Source of the DNA: Caldilineaceae bacterium
Lineage (GTDB): Bacteria; Chloroflexota; Anaerolineae; Caldilineales; Caldilineaceae
Reading direction: 5' to 3'
Length of the DNA: 64,000 bases
Assembly (NCBI GenBank): GCA_022842065.1
Contig: JALHQH010000013.1
Location: forward strand, 207,994-271,993
Shown: positions 17,569 through 26,029 of the stretch, in pieces
Numbering within the stretch: position 1 is the first letter of the stretch
How the letters are laid out: each line of letters opens with the position of its first letter
Program-made: the position numbers and the translations under genes
Notes under the pieces: model-generated
What the model saw: the letters and a program-made list of their open reading frames with translations, nothing else
What the model was told of the DNA's origin: nothing
The model's database searches: none

Positions 17569-19170
17569 ATGAAAAATATGATGAAAAATTTGGCGATTCT
17601 ACTAAGCTTGTTACTAACCCTTTGGCTGATCAGCGGTTGTGTTTATATCATTCCGGAAACGGCTACCTTGGCAACACCTATGCAGACTACAACGTCAACC
17701 GTTAACGCTTGCCAGCCATTAACCGAATGGCAGACTGTGCAGATCGGACTTGATTTCACCGATGCGGCACAGGCCAACTTGCTGATTAAACCGACCATAC
17801 GCGTCTTTAGCAATCAGATAGATGGAGAGCGAAACGAACTACCCCGCGCCAGCGCGGCAGCCCATCCGGCAGAAAGCGGCTACTTTGATTGTAATGACTT
17901 ATCCTGTCAAATTATCGATCAGGGCCTGACCGGCACAACTACGGGTTACACGATTGAAATGCAACAGGCGGGCTACCTCACCACCACCACGACCATCGGC
18001 ATCGCGACCCGCGATGGTTGCCCGCTGGCGCAAGGGTTAAACGTAGTGATCGAACCACGCTGTTCGGCTGACCGCCCCATTGGCATACTCCCGATGCGAC
18101 TGCTAGACGACAAGGGGCTGCCCGTGGAAAATGCCGTTGTCACTTATCGCACAGCGGCGGAAGACGCCCCACAAGAAGCGACCTGTGTACAAATGGGGTA
18201 CGATGGGGGCTACTTCTGCGAGATTGCTGTTACCGGGCCACTCACATCAACCGCAACCATCAGCGCACAGATTGGTGGCGACCGAGTCAAGCCGTTGCAG
18301 CATGATTTCAGCCTGAACATCAACGCAAACCATTGCCTCTATCAACCAGCTGACTGGAGAGAAGAACTCACCCTAGCCGATGCCTGTGGGGTCACGCCTC
18401 CTCGGTCGTTACGGCTATTCGACATGGCCGGCAACCCCTATGCCCAACCGGTAGAGGTGAGCATCTCCGGGCACAGCAGTTCACTTTCATCAGAGGAGCT
18501 GACAACAACCTGCGCTGATCGCAAGGCCGGCAACGCCTGCGCCCATTACCAGCTCAACATCCCACACGCCGGCGATTATACCGTTTTTGTCCGGCGTCCT
18601 GACGGCGTTCACTTGGCAACCCGTTCCATTAGCATTCCTGGTCAGGCAAATGGTTGTATAGCCGATACGGACAGTGACGCCTATACCATGTTCATCGCCG
18701 ACGCCGACGAACGCCCTTCAGCAGCGACATTGACCAATGATCCGGCCATTTGCCAAGTCGATCCGCAGGAATTGCCCGCTACCCTACGCCTCTTTTTGCC
18801 GCCAGATCAAGCGGATTTGCCAGTTACGTTGGCCTACCAGATCGGCGCAGCCCCGTCGACGCCGGCTACCGCCTGTACGACCCACGGTCAAGTCGCCCAG
18901 TGTGACTTGACCGTGCCGTACCCTATCACTGAGAATGTGACGGCGCAAATCAGGGTCGGGGCAGAGGAAACGCAAACGGCGACGTTAGCAAATTTTGATT
19001 GGTTCCAGTGCACCGAAGATGGTGCCGTGGAAATCGTACAGGAACACAGCTTTAGCATCGGCAGCTTCTCTGGCGGGATGACCCTCATGGGCGGTGGCTG
19101 TGACAACATGTGTTACAACGTTCCTGACGCCACCCACTTATTTTTTGAACTTTACCTGGATCAGCAGTAG
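17569..19170 (+). CDS. Cys-rich lipoprotein of unknown function
   Basis: 533 residues. The N terminus has a lipoprotein signal: Lys-rich start, hydrophobic stretch and lipobox LISGC (Cys24). The mature part holds many Cys residues and repeated beta-sandwich-like segments, such as LRLFDMAGNPYAQPVEVSIS, LRLFLPPDQADLPVTLAYQI and MRLLDDKGLPVENAVVTY, each followed by CxxxxxxxxC spacing. They look like diverged copies of one Ig/CNA-B-like module whose cysteines may pair. I do not recognise a named family. It lies between the two C11 protease genes on the same strand and may be a surface partner or substrate of theirs. GGAG lies about 11 bases before the ATG. Confidence 0.7.
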   Translation: MKNMMKNLAILLSLLLTLWLISGCVYIIPETATLATPMQTTTSTVNACQPLTEWQTVQIGLDFTDAAQANLLIKPTIRVFSNQIDGERNELPRASAAAHPAESGYFDCNDLSCQIIDQGLTGTTTGYTIEMQQAGYLTTTTTIGIATRDGCPLAQGLNVVIEPRCSADRPIGILPMRLLDDKGLPVENAVVTYRTAAEDAPQEATCVQMGYDGGYFCEIAVTGPLTSTATISAQIGGDRVKPLQHDFSLNINANHCLYQPADWREELTLADACGVTPPRSLRLFDMAGNPYAQPVEVSISGHSSSLSSEELTTTCADRKAGNACAHYQLNIPHAGDYTVFVRRPDGVHLATRSISIPGQANGCIADTDSDAYTMFIADADERPSAATLTNDPAICQVDPQELPATLRLFLPPDQADLPVTLAYQIGAAPSTPATACTTHGQVAQCDLTVPYPITENVTAQIRVGAEETQTATLANFDWFQCTEDGAVEIVQEHSFSIGSFSGGMTLMGGGCDNMCYNVPDATHLFFELYLDQQ

Positions 19171-19272
19171 CCAGTCGCGTGCGTTGCACCGGCCACGGAC
19201 GGTCTGTTCCCTGAGCAAGCCTGGCCGATGCAACGCACACGACCGACTACCAACAAAGGACAAAACAAATCT

Positions 19273-21963
19273 ATGGTTATGCAACACAAACGTCTTCTTG
19301 CGCTCAGCGGCTTTGGCCTGCTGCTGCTCCTTGGCCTATTTCTGGGCCGGCAATGGGTGGCCCACGCCCAAACCGATCCGCCGGTCCATCCTGATGGCTG
19401 GGATTTATCCTTTGCCGGTGACGGTCAGCTGGAAGTAGACCAAAATTGCACGTGGGGTGGGGTAGCTCATGTGCAAGCCGATGACAAATTCATTGTTAGC
19501 ACAACGTGTAACGGAGAGGGTTCTTTATTACGCTATTTGCCCGATGGCTTACTCGACCCAGCTTTTGGCGTCAACGGGCGCATCGCAACCGGTGACGACG
19601 ATTATCGGGAGGCAGACCGACTAACAACACAAGCCGACGGCAAGATTGTGGCGGCGGTCGGCTTGCGCGTGACGCGCTTTCACGGCAATGGCACCCTGGA
19701 TACCAGCTTTGGCGTCAATGGGGTGGCCGACGCCTTTGGCGTTTCTGACGAAAATAATCTGTTTACCGGAATCGGGCTACAGCCAGATGGCAAGTTGATT
19801 GCCGTTGGGGTCCGCAATCAACAGCCGCTGATTGCCCGCTACACGCAAGACGGCCACCTTGACACCACCTTTCAGGGGCAGGGTTATCGCGTAGAAGCGA
19901 TTCCTGCACATGAACAAACTTGGTGGGGCTCTAATCGTTGGCATGGGGTAGCGATTCAGCCCGATGGTAAAGTGGTCGTAGGACGCACCACCGCCCGCTT
20001 AATCGACCCTTTTTATGAGATATATGATAACAATGCGATTGTGGTGCGCTTTAATGCCGATGGCGCGTTGGACATCAGTTTTGGTAGTGGCGGCATCGTC
20101 AATTGTGGCGCGGAAGCGGATTCCATCTGGTTCAATGAACTTGCCCTTCAGTCTGACGGCAAAATTCTGGTTGGGCTAGACCCCGATGACACAGAAATAA
20201 CTTTGATTCGCCTATTACCATCAGGCGCCAACGATCCTTCTTTTGTTGCGCCCCAAATTGGCTCTTCCTACAATATTCAAGTTGATCACACCGGCCGGAT
20301 TTTAATGACGTGGGTGGATAGTTTATATCGTTTACTGCCTGATGGAAATATCGATGTGAGTTTCGGGGAGAATGGTGTTCTATCCCCACCTGGCCGTAAT
20401 ATTTCTTTTGCCATGCAGGCTGATGGACGCATCTTAGTTTCCAATAATGCATATGAAGATGACAAAGTCCAAATATTTCGCTACACGGACAATCGCTCGC
20501 CGGCCCCAGGCACCCCGCCGGCCCCAACGGCAACGGTTACCCCAACCGCCACGCCAACCCCATCCCCCACCCCAACACCGCTGCCCCCGGAACAGCGCGC
20601 CTTGGCCCTCGTTTATGCCGTTCTCGACAACAACCTGGGCAGCGAGTGGACGCGGTTAGTCAACAACATCGAAGCCGGAGCGCATGGCGGCGTGGATGTC
20701 CGTTTGCTGATCGACGGCCCGGCCATCGGCGACGCCTATGTCTACCAGATCCAGCCGGATCGCAACCCCTATTGCCCGACGATTGAAAATCCAACTTGCG
20801 ATGGCCGCTACAGTGAAGGCTATAACTATCAACGCTTCTTCACCGAGGACACGGCGCGCCCGCACGCCCTCTATCAATTCCTGGTTGATAGTTTCAACGC
20901 CTATCCACAAGCGCCGCAGATTTCGCTCACCATCATCGGTCACGGCAGTGGCTGGGGGGCGAATGCCTTGCCCGCGCAACCGAGCATCTGGCGCGACCAG
21001 AATGACACCCTGGGCGGCATGTTGTGGGATGATCACACCGGCGTCCAAAGCGGCAGCCGTTCCCTCTCCACCCTGGCGCTGGGGCAGGCCATCCATTGGG
21101 CCACCACCGAAACCGGGCGCACCATCAACCTGCTCTATCTCGACGGCTGCTCCATGGGCATGACCGAAGTCGCCTACGAATTGCGCAACCGCGCCGACTA
21201 TCTGCTCGCCTCGCCCAACACCGACTGGGCCACCTTTGCCTATGACCAACTGCTGCCCCTGGCACGCGATGATCGCGACGGGCGCGCCTTGGGCGAAGCG
21301 TGGCTGGCCGCCGAAGCCGCGCTCATGCGCAGCCGCACCGGCTATCCCTTCACCCTGGCCTTGACTGATTTGCGCCAGATCGACCCCCTGGCGACCACCG
21401 TCACCGCCTTTGCCGATGCGCTGCAAGGGGTGATCCCCACGCAGCGGGCGGCCCTCACCCTGGCCTATCAACAGAGTGACCGCTTTGACAGCAACTACGA
21501 CGCCAAGTTGGATAGCAACGACAACTACCTGGATCTGCGTGATTTTGCCGCCCAGGTACAGCGCAGCGGCATCACCGATACGCTGGTCATCAGTCACGCC
21601 CAGGCCGTGCAAACCCTGTTGAGTTCAGTCGTCATCACCGTCGCCCAGCAGAATGGTTCGCCCTGGCTGGCCGAAGAGCAGCGCTGGAACTGGCACAATC
21701 TCGGCGGCTTGAGCATCTATGCCCCGCTGCATGAAGATGATGCCAAGCGCCGCATCTACTACACTAAAGAAAATCTAGCCTGGGCCGCCGACAGCACCTG
21801 GGACGAATTCCTCACCACCTTCTGGGCCACTGCCGCCGACGCCGCAACCGCCACCGCCGAGCTGCCGGTCTGTTATGCCACGACACAGGGTTGCGTGGGG
21901 TTGGCCAATCCGCTGCCAATGCAGCCGCCCCTAGCCGTTTTCTTGCCGATCATTGGGCGGTAA
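19273..21963 (+). CDS. Exported clostripain-type (C11) protease with delta-60 repeats
   Basis: 896 residues from ATG 19273 (AAGGA upstream); an in-frame start at 19228 would add 15 polar residues before the signal peptide. The signal peptide (about 1-35, ending VAHAQ) is followed by delta-60 repeats (about 45-410; DTSFGVNG, DISFGSGG and similar), a Thr/Pro linker (about 415-440) and a peptidase C11 domain (about 445-865). Catalytic His557 lies in GHGSGW and Cys626 in DGCSMG. The tail LAVFLPIIGR matches the [FY]LP tails of other exported proteins here. Compared with its paralogue at 12751 it lacks the PKD domains and replaces them with the linker, so the pair arose by duplication followed by module loss or gain. 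Confidence 0.88.
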   Translation: MVMQHKRLLALSGFGLLLLLGLFLGRQWVAHAQTDPPVHPDGWDLSFAGDGQLEVDQNCTWGGVAHVQADDKFIVSTTCNGEGSLLRYLPDGLLDPAFGVNGRIATGDDDYREADRLTTQADGKIVAAVGLRVTRFHGNGTLDTSFGVNGVADAFGVSDENNLFTGIGLQPDGKLIAVGVRNQQPLIARYTQDGHLDTTFQGQGYRVEAIPAHEQTWWGSNRWHGVAIQPDGKVVVGRTTARLIDPFYEIYDNNAIVVRFNADGALDISFGSGGIVNCGAEADSIWFNELALQSDGKILVGLDPDDTEITLIRLLPSGANDPSFVAPQIGSSYNIQVDHTGRILMTWVDSLYRLLPDGNIDVSFGENGVLSPPGRNISFAMQADGRILVSNNAYEDDKVQIFRYTDNRSPAPGTPPAPTATVTPTATPTPSPTPTPLPPEQRALALVYAVLDNNLGSEWTRLVNNIEAGAHGGVDVRLLIDGPAIGDAYVYQIQPDRNPYCPTIENPTCDGRYSEGYNYQRFFTEDTARPHALYQFLVDSFNAYPQAPQISLTIIGHGSGWGANALPAQPSIWRDQNDTLGGMLWDDHTGVQSGSRSLSTLALGQAIHWATTETGRTINLLYLDGCSMGMTEVAYELRNRADYLLASPNTDWATFAYDQLLPLARDDRDGRALGEAWLAAEAALMRSRTGYPFTLALTDLRQIDPLATTVTAFADALQGVIPTQRAALTLAYQQSDRFDSNYDAKLDSNDNYLDLRDFAAQVQRSGITDTLVISHAQAVQTLLSSVVITVAQQNGSPWLAEEQRWNWHNLGGLSIYAPLHEDDAKRRIYYTKENLAWAADSTWDEFLTTFWATAADAATATAELPVCYATTQGCVGLANPLPMQPPLAVFLPIIGR

Positions 21964-21997
21964 ACGGCTTGATTGCGCGCGGGATGGGAAATTAGGG

Positions 21998-22185
21998 CTA
22001 GTGTAGTGTTACGCAAGTTTTGCGGAATTAGCCACGGCGTGGCGGCAGAAGGTAGGCCAGCTTTTAAGGCTGGCGTCCTGGACCCGCAGGTTGAAACCTG
22101 CGGCTACCATCTGCCGTCACGCCGTGACTCGATCCGCACCGCGAACTACCTTATTAATCTAGCGAAATTTACCTGACACGAGCAG
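21998..22185. repeat. MITE-like palindromic element (copy B)
   Basis: It begins CTAGTGTAGTGTTACGCAAG and its far end (about 22172-22185) is a decayed inverse of the family ends. The core carries GCCACGGCGTGGCGGCAGA, a GGCCAGC/GCTGGC hairpin, and CCGCAGGTTGAAACCTGCGG, then CTGCCGTCACGCCGTGAC. The same modules in the same order occur at 29787-29977. Confidence 0.7.
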
Positions 22186-22226
22186 TTTACCCGGCAATAC
22201 CCCCTCCCCTGGAACAAAAATCTCAC

Positions 22227-22254
22227 TTGACAGGTGGGACAGATCCGCTATAAT
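22227..22254 (+). promoter_or_regulatory. Probable sigma-70-type promoter for the ABC operon
   Basis: TTGACA (about 22227) and TATAAT (about 22250) are separated by 17 bases, matching the vegetative consensus. The start of the binding-protein gene is about 75 bases downstream. The boxes come directly from the sequence; activity is inferred. Confidence 0.6.
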
Positions 22255-22328
22255 GCGCCAAGTCCACTAGCGTTATCCGGCTATTCCAACCCCCATCCAT
22301 CCCACCAGATTCAGCAGAGGAGCGAACT

Positions 22329-23696
22329 ATGGCTATTAACACCTTAAGTCGTCGACAGTTTCTCGCATTATCCGCTGTTGTCAGTGCTTCCACACTGGCT
22401 GCTTGTGCCGCACCGGTTGTTACCAATCAAGGGGCGGCGGCCCCTGCCGCCGCGGCGGCCGTTGTCACCCATTGGGCTTACTCCCTCTTACCGCTCGATC
22501 GGACGACCCTGAAGAGTGTCCCTGCCGACACAACCGAGAATGTGGTCAATTATTTTGCCCTGAATGTCGAGCAGTTCAACGAGCTTGAGCCAGAGACGGA
22601 GGTGCAGCTCGAATATTTGCCGCATGATCAAAGCTGGTTCGCCAAACTCGACGCCTCGCTGATCGCCGGCACCCCGCCCGATGTGGTGCAGGGGCCGGTT
22701 TCCGAGGCCGCCAAATACATCCCGCTGGGCGCACTCTCGCCGGTGAATGACTACATGTCCGAGGAGATCAAAACTGATCTGCACCAAGCCGTGGCGGCCG
22801 AGGCGAGTTTTGATGACCTGCAATATCTCTGGCCGTGGCGCCTTTCCTTTGGCGGTGGCATCGCGATCAACGCGGGGATGTGGGAGCAAAATGGCGTCGC
22901 GGATTTGCTGCCCAAGGGCGAGAGCCGCCGCTGGTTGATGGACGAATTTTTGGAGGCGGCCAAAGCGAACACCACCGGTGATGTCTATGGCACGGTGCTC
23001 TCGACCGACATTCACTATCAGATCACCCAATTTATGTTTGGTTTCGGTGCGCGCCTCTTTAATGAGGATGAGACCAAGGTGATCCTCAACAGCCCCGAAG
23101 GTGTGGCCGGTTTACAATGGCTGGTTGATCTGGAAAATCTCCACAAGGTCGCGGTCCCCGGCAGTGCCATTCGCAAGGCACAAGAGGCCGGCCAACTTTT
23201 CACCGAGGGCAAAGCAGCCACCTTCCCCTCCCAGGGTTCCGGCAAAACCCCGCCGGAATTTGCCGAACGGCCCGAGGTCAAGTGGTTCTGGGCCCCGCCC
23301 CCCAATGTGCCTGGCCAGGAGCCGGTTGTCATGACCAACATCCACGGCCACTATGTCTTCCAACAGAAGGATGCCGACCGCACCGCCGCGGCCCACCGTT
23401 GGACGCAGTTCCTCGTCCGACCCGAGGCGCTCCAGTTGTCGCTCGATCAATTTGGCATGCCGCCGGCTCTCCAGTCGCTTTGGGGCGAGATTGAAGATGA
23501 GAATATGAAAGTTGGGCTACGCTTTACCGACATGATGGCAACCTTTGGCCGCCGCGCCAGCGCCGCCGCGATCACCTTCTCGCTTGCCCCGCGCATGCTC
23601 GAAGCCGCCCTCAGTGGCCAGTTAACTCCCCAACAGGCCCTCGACGAATTTGCCGCCGAAGGCAATAAGTTGATTGAAGAAGCGATGGCGGGGTAG
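22329..23696 (+). CDS. Sugar-type ABC transporter substrate-binding lipoprotein
   Basis: 455 residues. The N terminus has SRRQFLALSAVV and lipobox LAAC (Cys25), consistent with Tat or Sec export followed by lipidation. The body has the family 1 extracellular binding fold typical of MalE/UgpB proteins (DASLIAGTPPDVVQG, VNDYMSEE, FTEGKAATF). It captures a substrate and hands it to the two permeases that follow at 23824 and 24724. The gamma-glutamyltransferase-like and aminotransferase genes downstream hint that the substrate could be an amino-containing compound rather than a plain sugar. A strong GAGGAG site precedes the ATG. Confidence 0.9.
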   Translation: MAINTLSRRQFLALSAVVSASTLAACAAPVVTNQGAAAPAAAAAVVTHWAYSLLPLDRTTLKSVPADTTENVVNYFALNVEQFNELEPETEVQLEYLPHDQSWFAKLDASLIAGTPPDVVQGPVSEAAKYIPLGALSPVNDYMSEEIKTDLHQAVAAEASFDDLQYLWPWRLSFGGGIAINAGMWEQNGVADLLPKGESRRWLMDEFLEAAKANTTGDVYGTVLSTDIHYQITQFMFGFGARLFNEDETKVILNSPEGVAGLQWLVDLENLHKVAVPGSAIRKAQEAGQLFTEGKAATFPSQGSGKTPPEFAERPEVKWFWAPPPNVPGQEPVVMTNIHGHYVFQQKDADRTAAAHRWTQFLVRPEALQLSLDQFGMPPALQSLWGEIEDENMKVGLRFTDMMATFGRRASAAAITFSLAPRMLEAALSGQLTPQQALDEFAAEGNKLIEEAMAG

Positions 23697-23699
23697 GGG

Positions 23700-23815
23700 A
23701 TAGGTAGATAAGTAAATCGGTAAATCAGTACATCAGTACACTGGTGAAAGTGTATCTACCGATTTACCGATTTACTTATCTACCGATTTACTGATTTACC
23801 GATTTACCTTCACAG
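23700..23815. repeat. Inverted array of GATTTACC/GTAAATCG phrases
   Basis: From about 23700 the plus strand reads GTAGATAAGTAAATCGGTAA and variants, and from about 23752 the complement, CTACCGATTTACCGATTTAC and variants, up to the ribosome site of the first permease. It is a tandem phrase repeat folded on itself. A similar array with the same words sits at the equivalent place in the second sugar ABC operon (42262-42366). Confidence 0.7.
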
Positions 23816-23823
23816 GAGCAACT

Positions 23824-24711
23824 ATGGCGCGACGACTAGTTGGTAGGCAAACCCAAAGCGCATTGTGGGGCTACTTTTTTGTGTTGCCTAGCCTGCTGAT
23901 GTTTTTGATCTTTTCGCTCTACCCGATGATCGATTCGATTGTGCTCAGCTTTCAGCGGCTGCGGCTGACGGGGCGCGAATGGGTGGGGCTGCAGAACTAT
24001 GCCCGCCTATTGGATGAGACCGCCTTTTTCACGATTCTCTTCAATACCTTTCTCTATGCCGTGCTGATTGTGCCGATGGGCCTTTTGCTCTCGCTGACGA
24101 TGGCCGCGCTGATCTTTCGCCTGCCGACCCCCGTCCAGACCTTCTTCAAATCCGCCTTTTATCTGCCAGTGGTCACTTCCGGCGTGGTGCTCAGTATGGT
24201 CTGGCTCTATCTCTATGACCCGGCCTTTGGCCTGCTTAACTACCTGCTCGGCAATGTGGGGCTGGAGCCGGTGCTCTGGCTGGCGGATCCCACCTTTAGT
24301 CTGCTCAGCATTGTGATCATGTACCACGCCTCGCACTGGGGCGGTTCGATCATTCTGCTGACGGCCTCGATGGGCGGCATTCCGAAAGAGCTTTACGAAG
24401 CGGCGGCGATCGAGGGTGCGTCGATTCTGCGCCAGGTGATCTCGATTACCGTGCCGCTCTTAAAACCGGCGCTCACCTACGTGTCGATCCTGGGCACCAT
24501 CGCCTCGTTGCAGATCTTCACCGAGATCTTCGTCATGACCCGTGGCGGGCCAAACTACGCGACGACCAATATGGTCTTTTCGATCTACGAATATGGCTTC
24601 ATCCGCTTTGACTTTGGCCGCGCCTCCGCCGTCGCCGTCATCCTGCTGGTCATGACCGTCTCGCTGGCCGTGGTCCAATTCCGCGTGCTGCGGTCCAATG
24701 TTGAGTATTAG
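23824..24711 (+). CDS. Sugar-type ABC transporter permease (MalF-like)
   Basis: 295 residues with six hydrophobic segments. The cytoplasmic EAA loop is visible as YEAAAIEGASILRQVISITVPLLKP (about 200-224), which docks with the ATPase. It follows the binding-protein gene and precedes the second permease by 12 bases, forming the usual heterodimer. No ATPase is encoded in this operon, so a shared MsmK/UgpC-like subunit encoded elsewhere is expected. An AGGAG site is next to the ATG. Confidence 0.92.
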   Translation: MARRLVGRQTQSALWGYFFVLPSLLMFLIFSLYPMIDSIVLSFQRLRLTGREWVGLQNYARLLDETAFFTILFNTFLYAVLIVPMGLLLSLTMAALIFRLPTPVQTFFKSAFYLPVVTSGVVLSMVWLYLYDPAFGLLNYLLGNVGLEPVLWLADPTFSLLSIVIMYHASHWGGSIILLTASMGGIPKELYEAAAIEGASILRQVISITVPLLKPALTYVSILGTIASLQIFTEIFVMTRGGPNYATTNMVFSIYEYGFIRFDFGRASAVAVILLVMTVSLAVVQFRVLRSNVEY

Positions 24712-24723
24712 AAAGGGAACCAA

Positions 24724-25635
24724 GTGTCGAGCCGCATTGTTTTGGCCTCACCGCCCATTCGGCGCAAAAACCTGCTGGCCCGCGCGACGCGCGGCTGGCG
24801 CGAGGCGACGCCCTCTGAGCGCGGCTTTATGGTGTTCGCCTATCTGGTCCTGACGGGGTGGGCGGTGGTGAGCATCTTCCCGCTCTACTGGATGGTGACG
24901 ACCGCGTTGAAACCGCCCACCGTCGTCATGAGTCTGCCCCCCGAGTGGATTCCGACGAGTGTGTCGCTGAATAATTTTCGCGAAGCCTTTGCCAATTCGC
25001 CGGTGGCGCGCTGGACGGTTAACAGTCTGCTGATGGCCTTATCGGTGACCGGGTTTCAACTGCTCTTTGCGACGATGGCTGGTTATGGCTTTGCCAAGAA
25101 GCGCTTTCCCGGCCGCGAATTACTCTTCTGGATCTATGTCAGTTCGATGATGATCCCCGGCTTTGCGCTGATCATTCCCCTGTTCACACTGATGACGCGG
25201 TTTGGGCTTGTGAACAGCTACCTGGGGCTGATCGCGCCGGGGTTGTCAGCCCCCTTTGGCGTCTTTCTCATGCGCCAATTCATCCAAACCTTGCCCACCG
25301 AACTGATCGAAGCGGCCACCATCGACGGCTGCTCAGAGCTGGGCGTCTTCAAAAATATTATCCTCCCCTTATCCAAGCCGGGGCTAGCCGTGCTGGGCAT
25401 CTTTGTTTTTATGGGCCAATGGAATGCCTTCTTCTGGCCCATGATCGTGATCAATTCGGCGGACATGATGCCGTTAACGGTCGGGTTTGCGCTGCTGGCC
25501 AACCGCGAACTGCGCGTCAACTACGGCGCATTGATGGCCGCCGGCACCTATATGGCGCTGGCACAGGTGATCGTCTTCTTCTCTTTCCAGCGTTACTTTG
25601 TGCAGGGCATTACGGTAGGGGGGATTAAGGGATGA
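24724..25635 (+). CDS. Sugar-type ABC transporter permease (MalG-like)
   Basis: 303 residues from GTG 24724 with AAGGGAA upstream. Six membrane segments are seen, with the EAA loop IEAATIDGCSELGVFKNIILP (about 197-217) and the typical C terminus FVQGITVGGIKG of MalG/UgpE-type subunits. It pairs with the permease just upstream. Confidence 0.92.
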   Translation: MSSRIVLASPPIRRKNLLARATRGWREATPSERGFMVFAYLVLTGWAVVSIFPLYWMVTTALKPPTVVMSLPPEWIPTSVSLNNFREAFANSPVARWTVNSLLMALSVTGFQLLFATMAGYGFAKKRFPGRELLFWIYVSSMMIPGFALIIPLFTLMTRFGLVNSYLGLIAPGLSAPFGVFLMRQFIQTLPTELIEAATIDGCSELGVFKNIILPLSKPGLAVLGIFVFMGQWNAFFWPMIVINSADMMPLTVGFALLANRELRVNYGALMAAGTYMALAQVIVFFSFQRYFVQGITVGGIKG

Positions 25636-25983
25636 CAAGGTGACAAGGTGAAGGGGTGACAGGGTGAAGGAGTGACAGGGTGAAGGGGTGATATTGTTGG
25701 TCTACCTTACCACGGGATTCAAATCCCGCTCTGACAGCGAGAAACCCGGGAACCCTCTGGGTGCAGCGGCTCGGATCGTTTTCTCAGCCGCTGAGGCGGC
25801 TTCTCGCTGTTAGCAAGGGGTTTCAACCCCATTGCGTAAGGTAGACCAACCGTATCAAGGGGTGACTGGGTGACGGCGGCCAGGATATACATTCTCCGCG
25901 CCTGTGGACGCTGTTCGGTGTCAACCTGGGGTTTAACCCATGGCGCTTAGATTCACCTTGTCACCCCTTCACTTGTCATCCCC
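25628..25983. repeat. Nested repeats in gap: GTGACAAGG phrase arms around a palindromic element
   Basis: This gap (about 390 bases) has no gene. The outer arms are tandem phrases: GGTGACAAGGTGAAGGGG-like units at 25632-25690 and their complement at about 25954-25983. Inside, 25697-25849 is an element with 14-base terminal inverted repeats (TTGGTCTACCTTAC / GTAAGGTAGACCAA) and three internal hairpins, including GGGATTCAAATCCC and GGGGTTTCAACCCC. The structure looks like one mobile element inserted in a phrase array. Confidence 0.65.
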
Positions 25984-26029
25984 TCTTTGCTGAGTATTAA
26001 AACGATTAATCAACAGAAAAAGGTGACAT

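Larger units (their letters stand above)
21964..22328. other. Gap with repeat element and promoter region of an ABC operon
   Basis: 365 bases without a gene. Most is a MITE-like copy (21998-22185). The rest, about 22190-22328, leads into the ABC operon and carries GAGGAG seven bases before its first ATG. A TTGACA at about 22227 followed by TATAAT at about 22249 (17-base spacing) makes a near-consensus sigma-70-type promoter. Confidence 0.5.

Noticed and set aside
8470..21963. Caspase-like suicide/defence system (C11 plus STAND)
   Set aside because: The C11 proteins have signal peptides and surface modules, so they act outside the cell. No defence effector or phage-linked gene is near.
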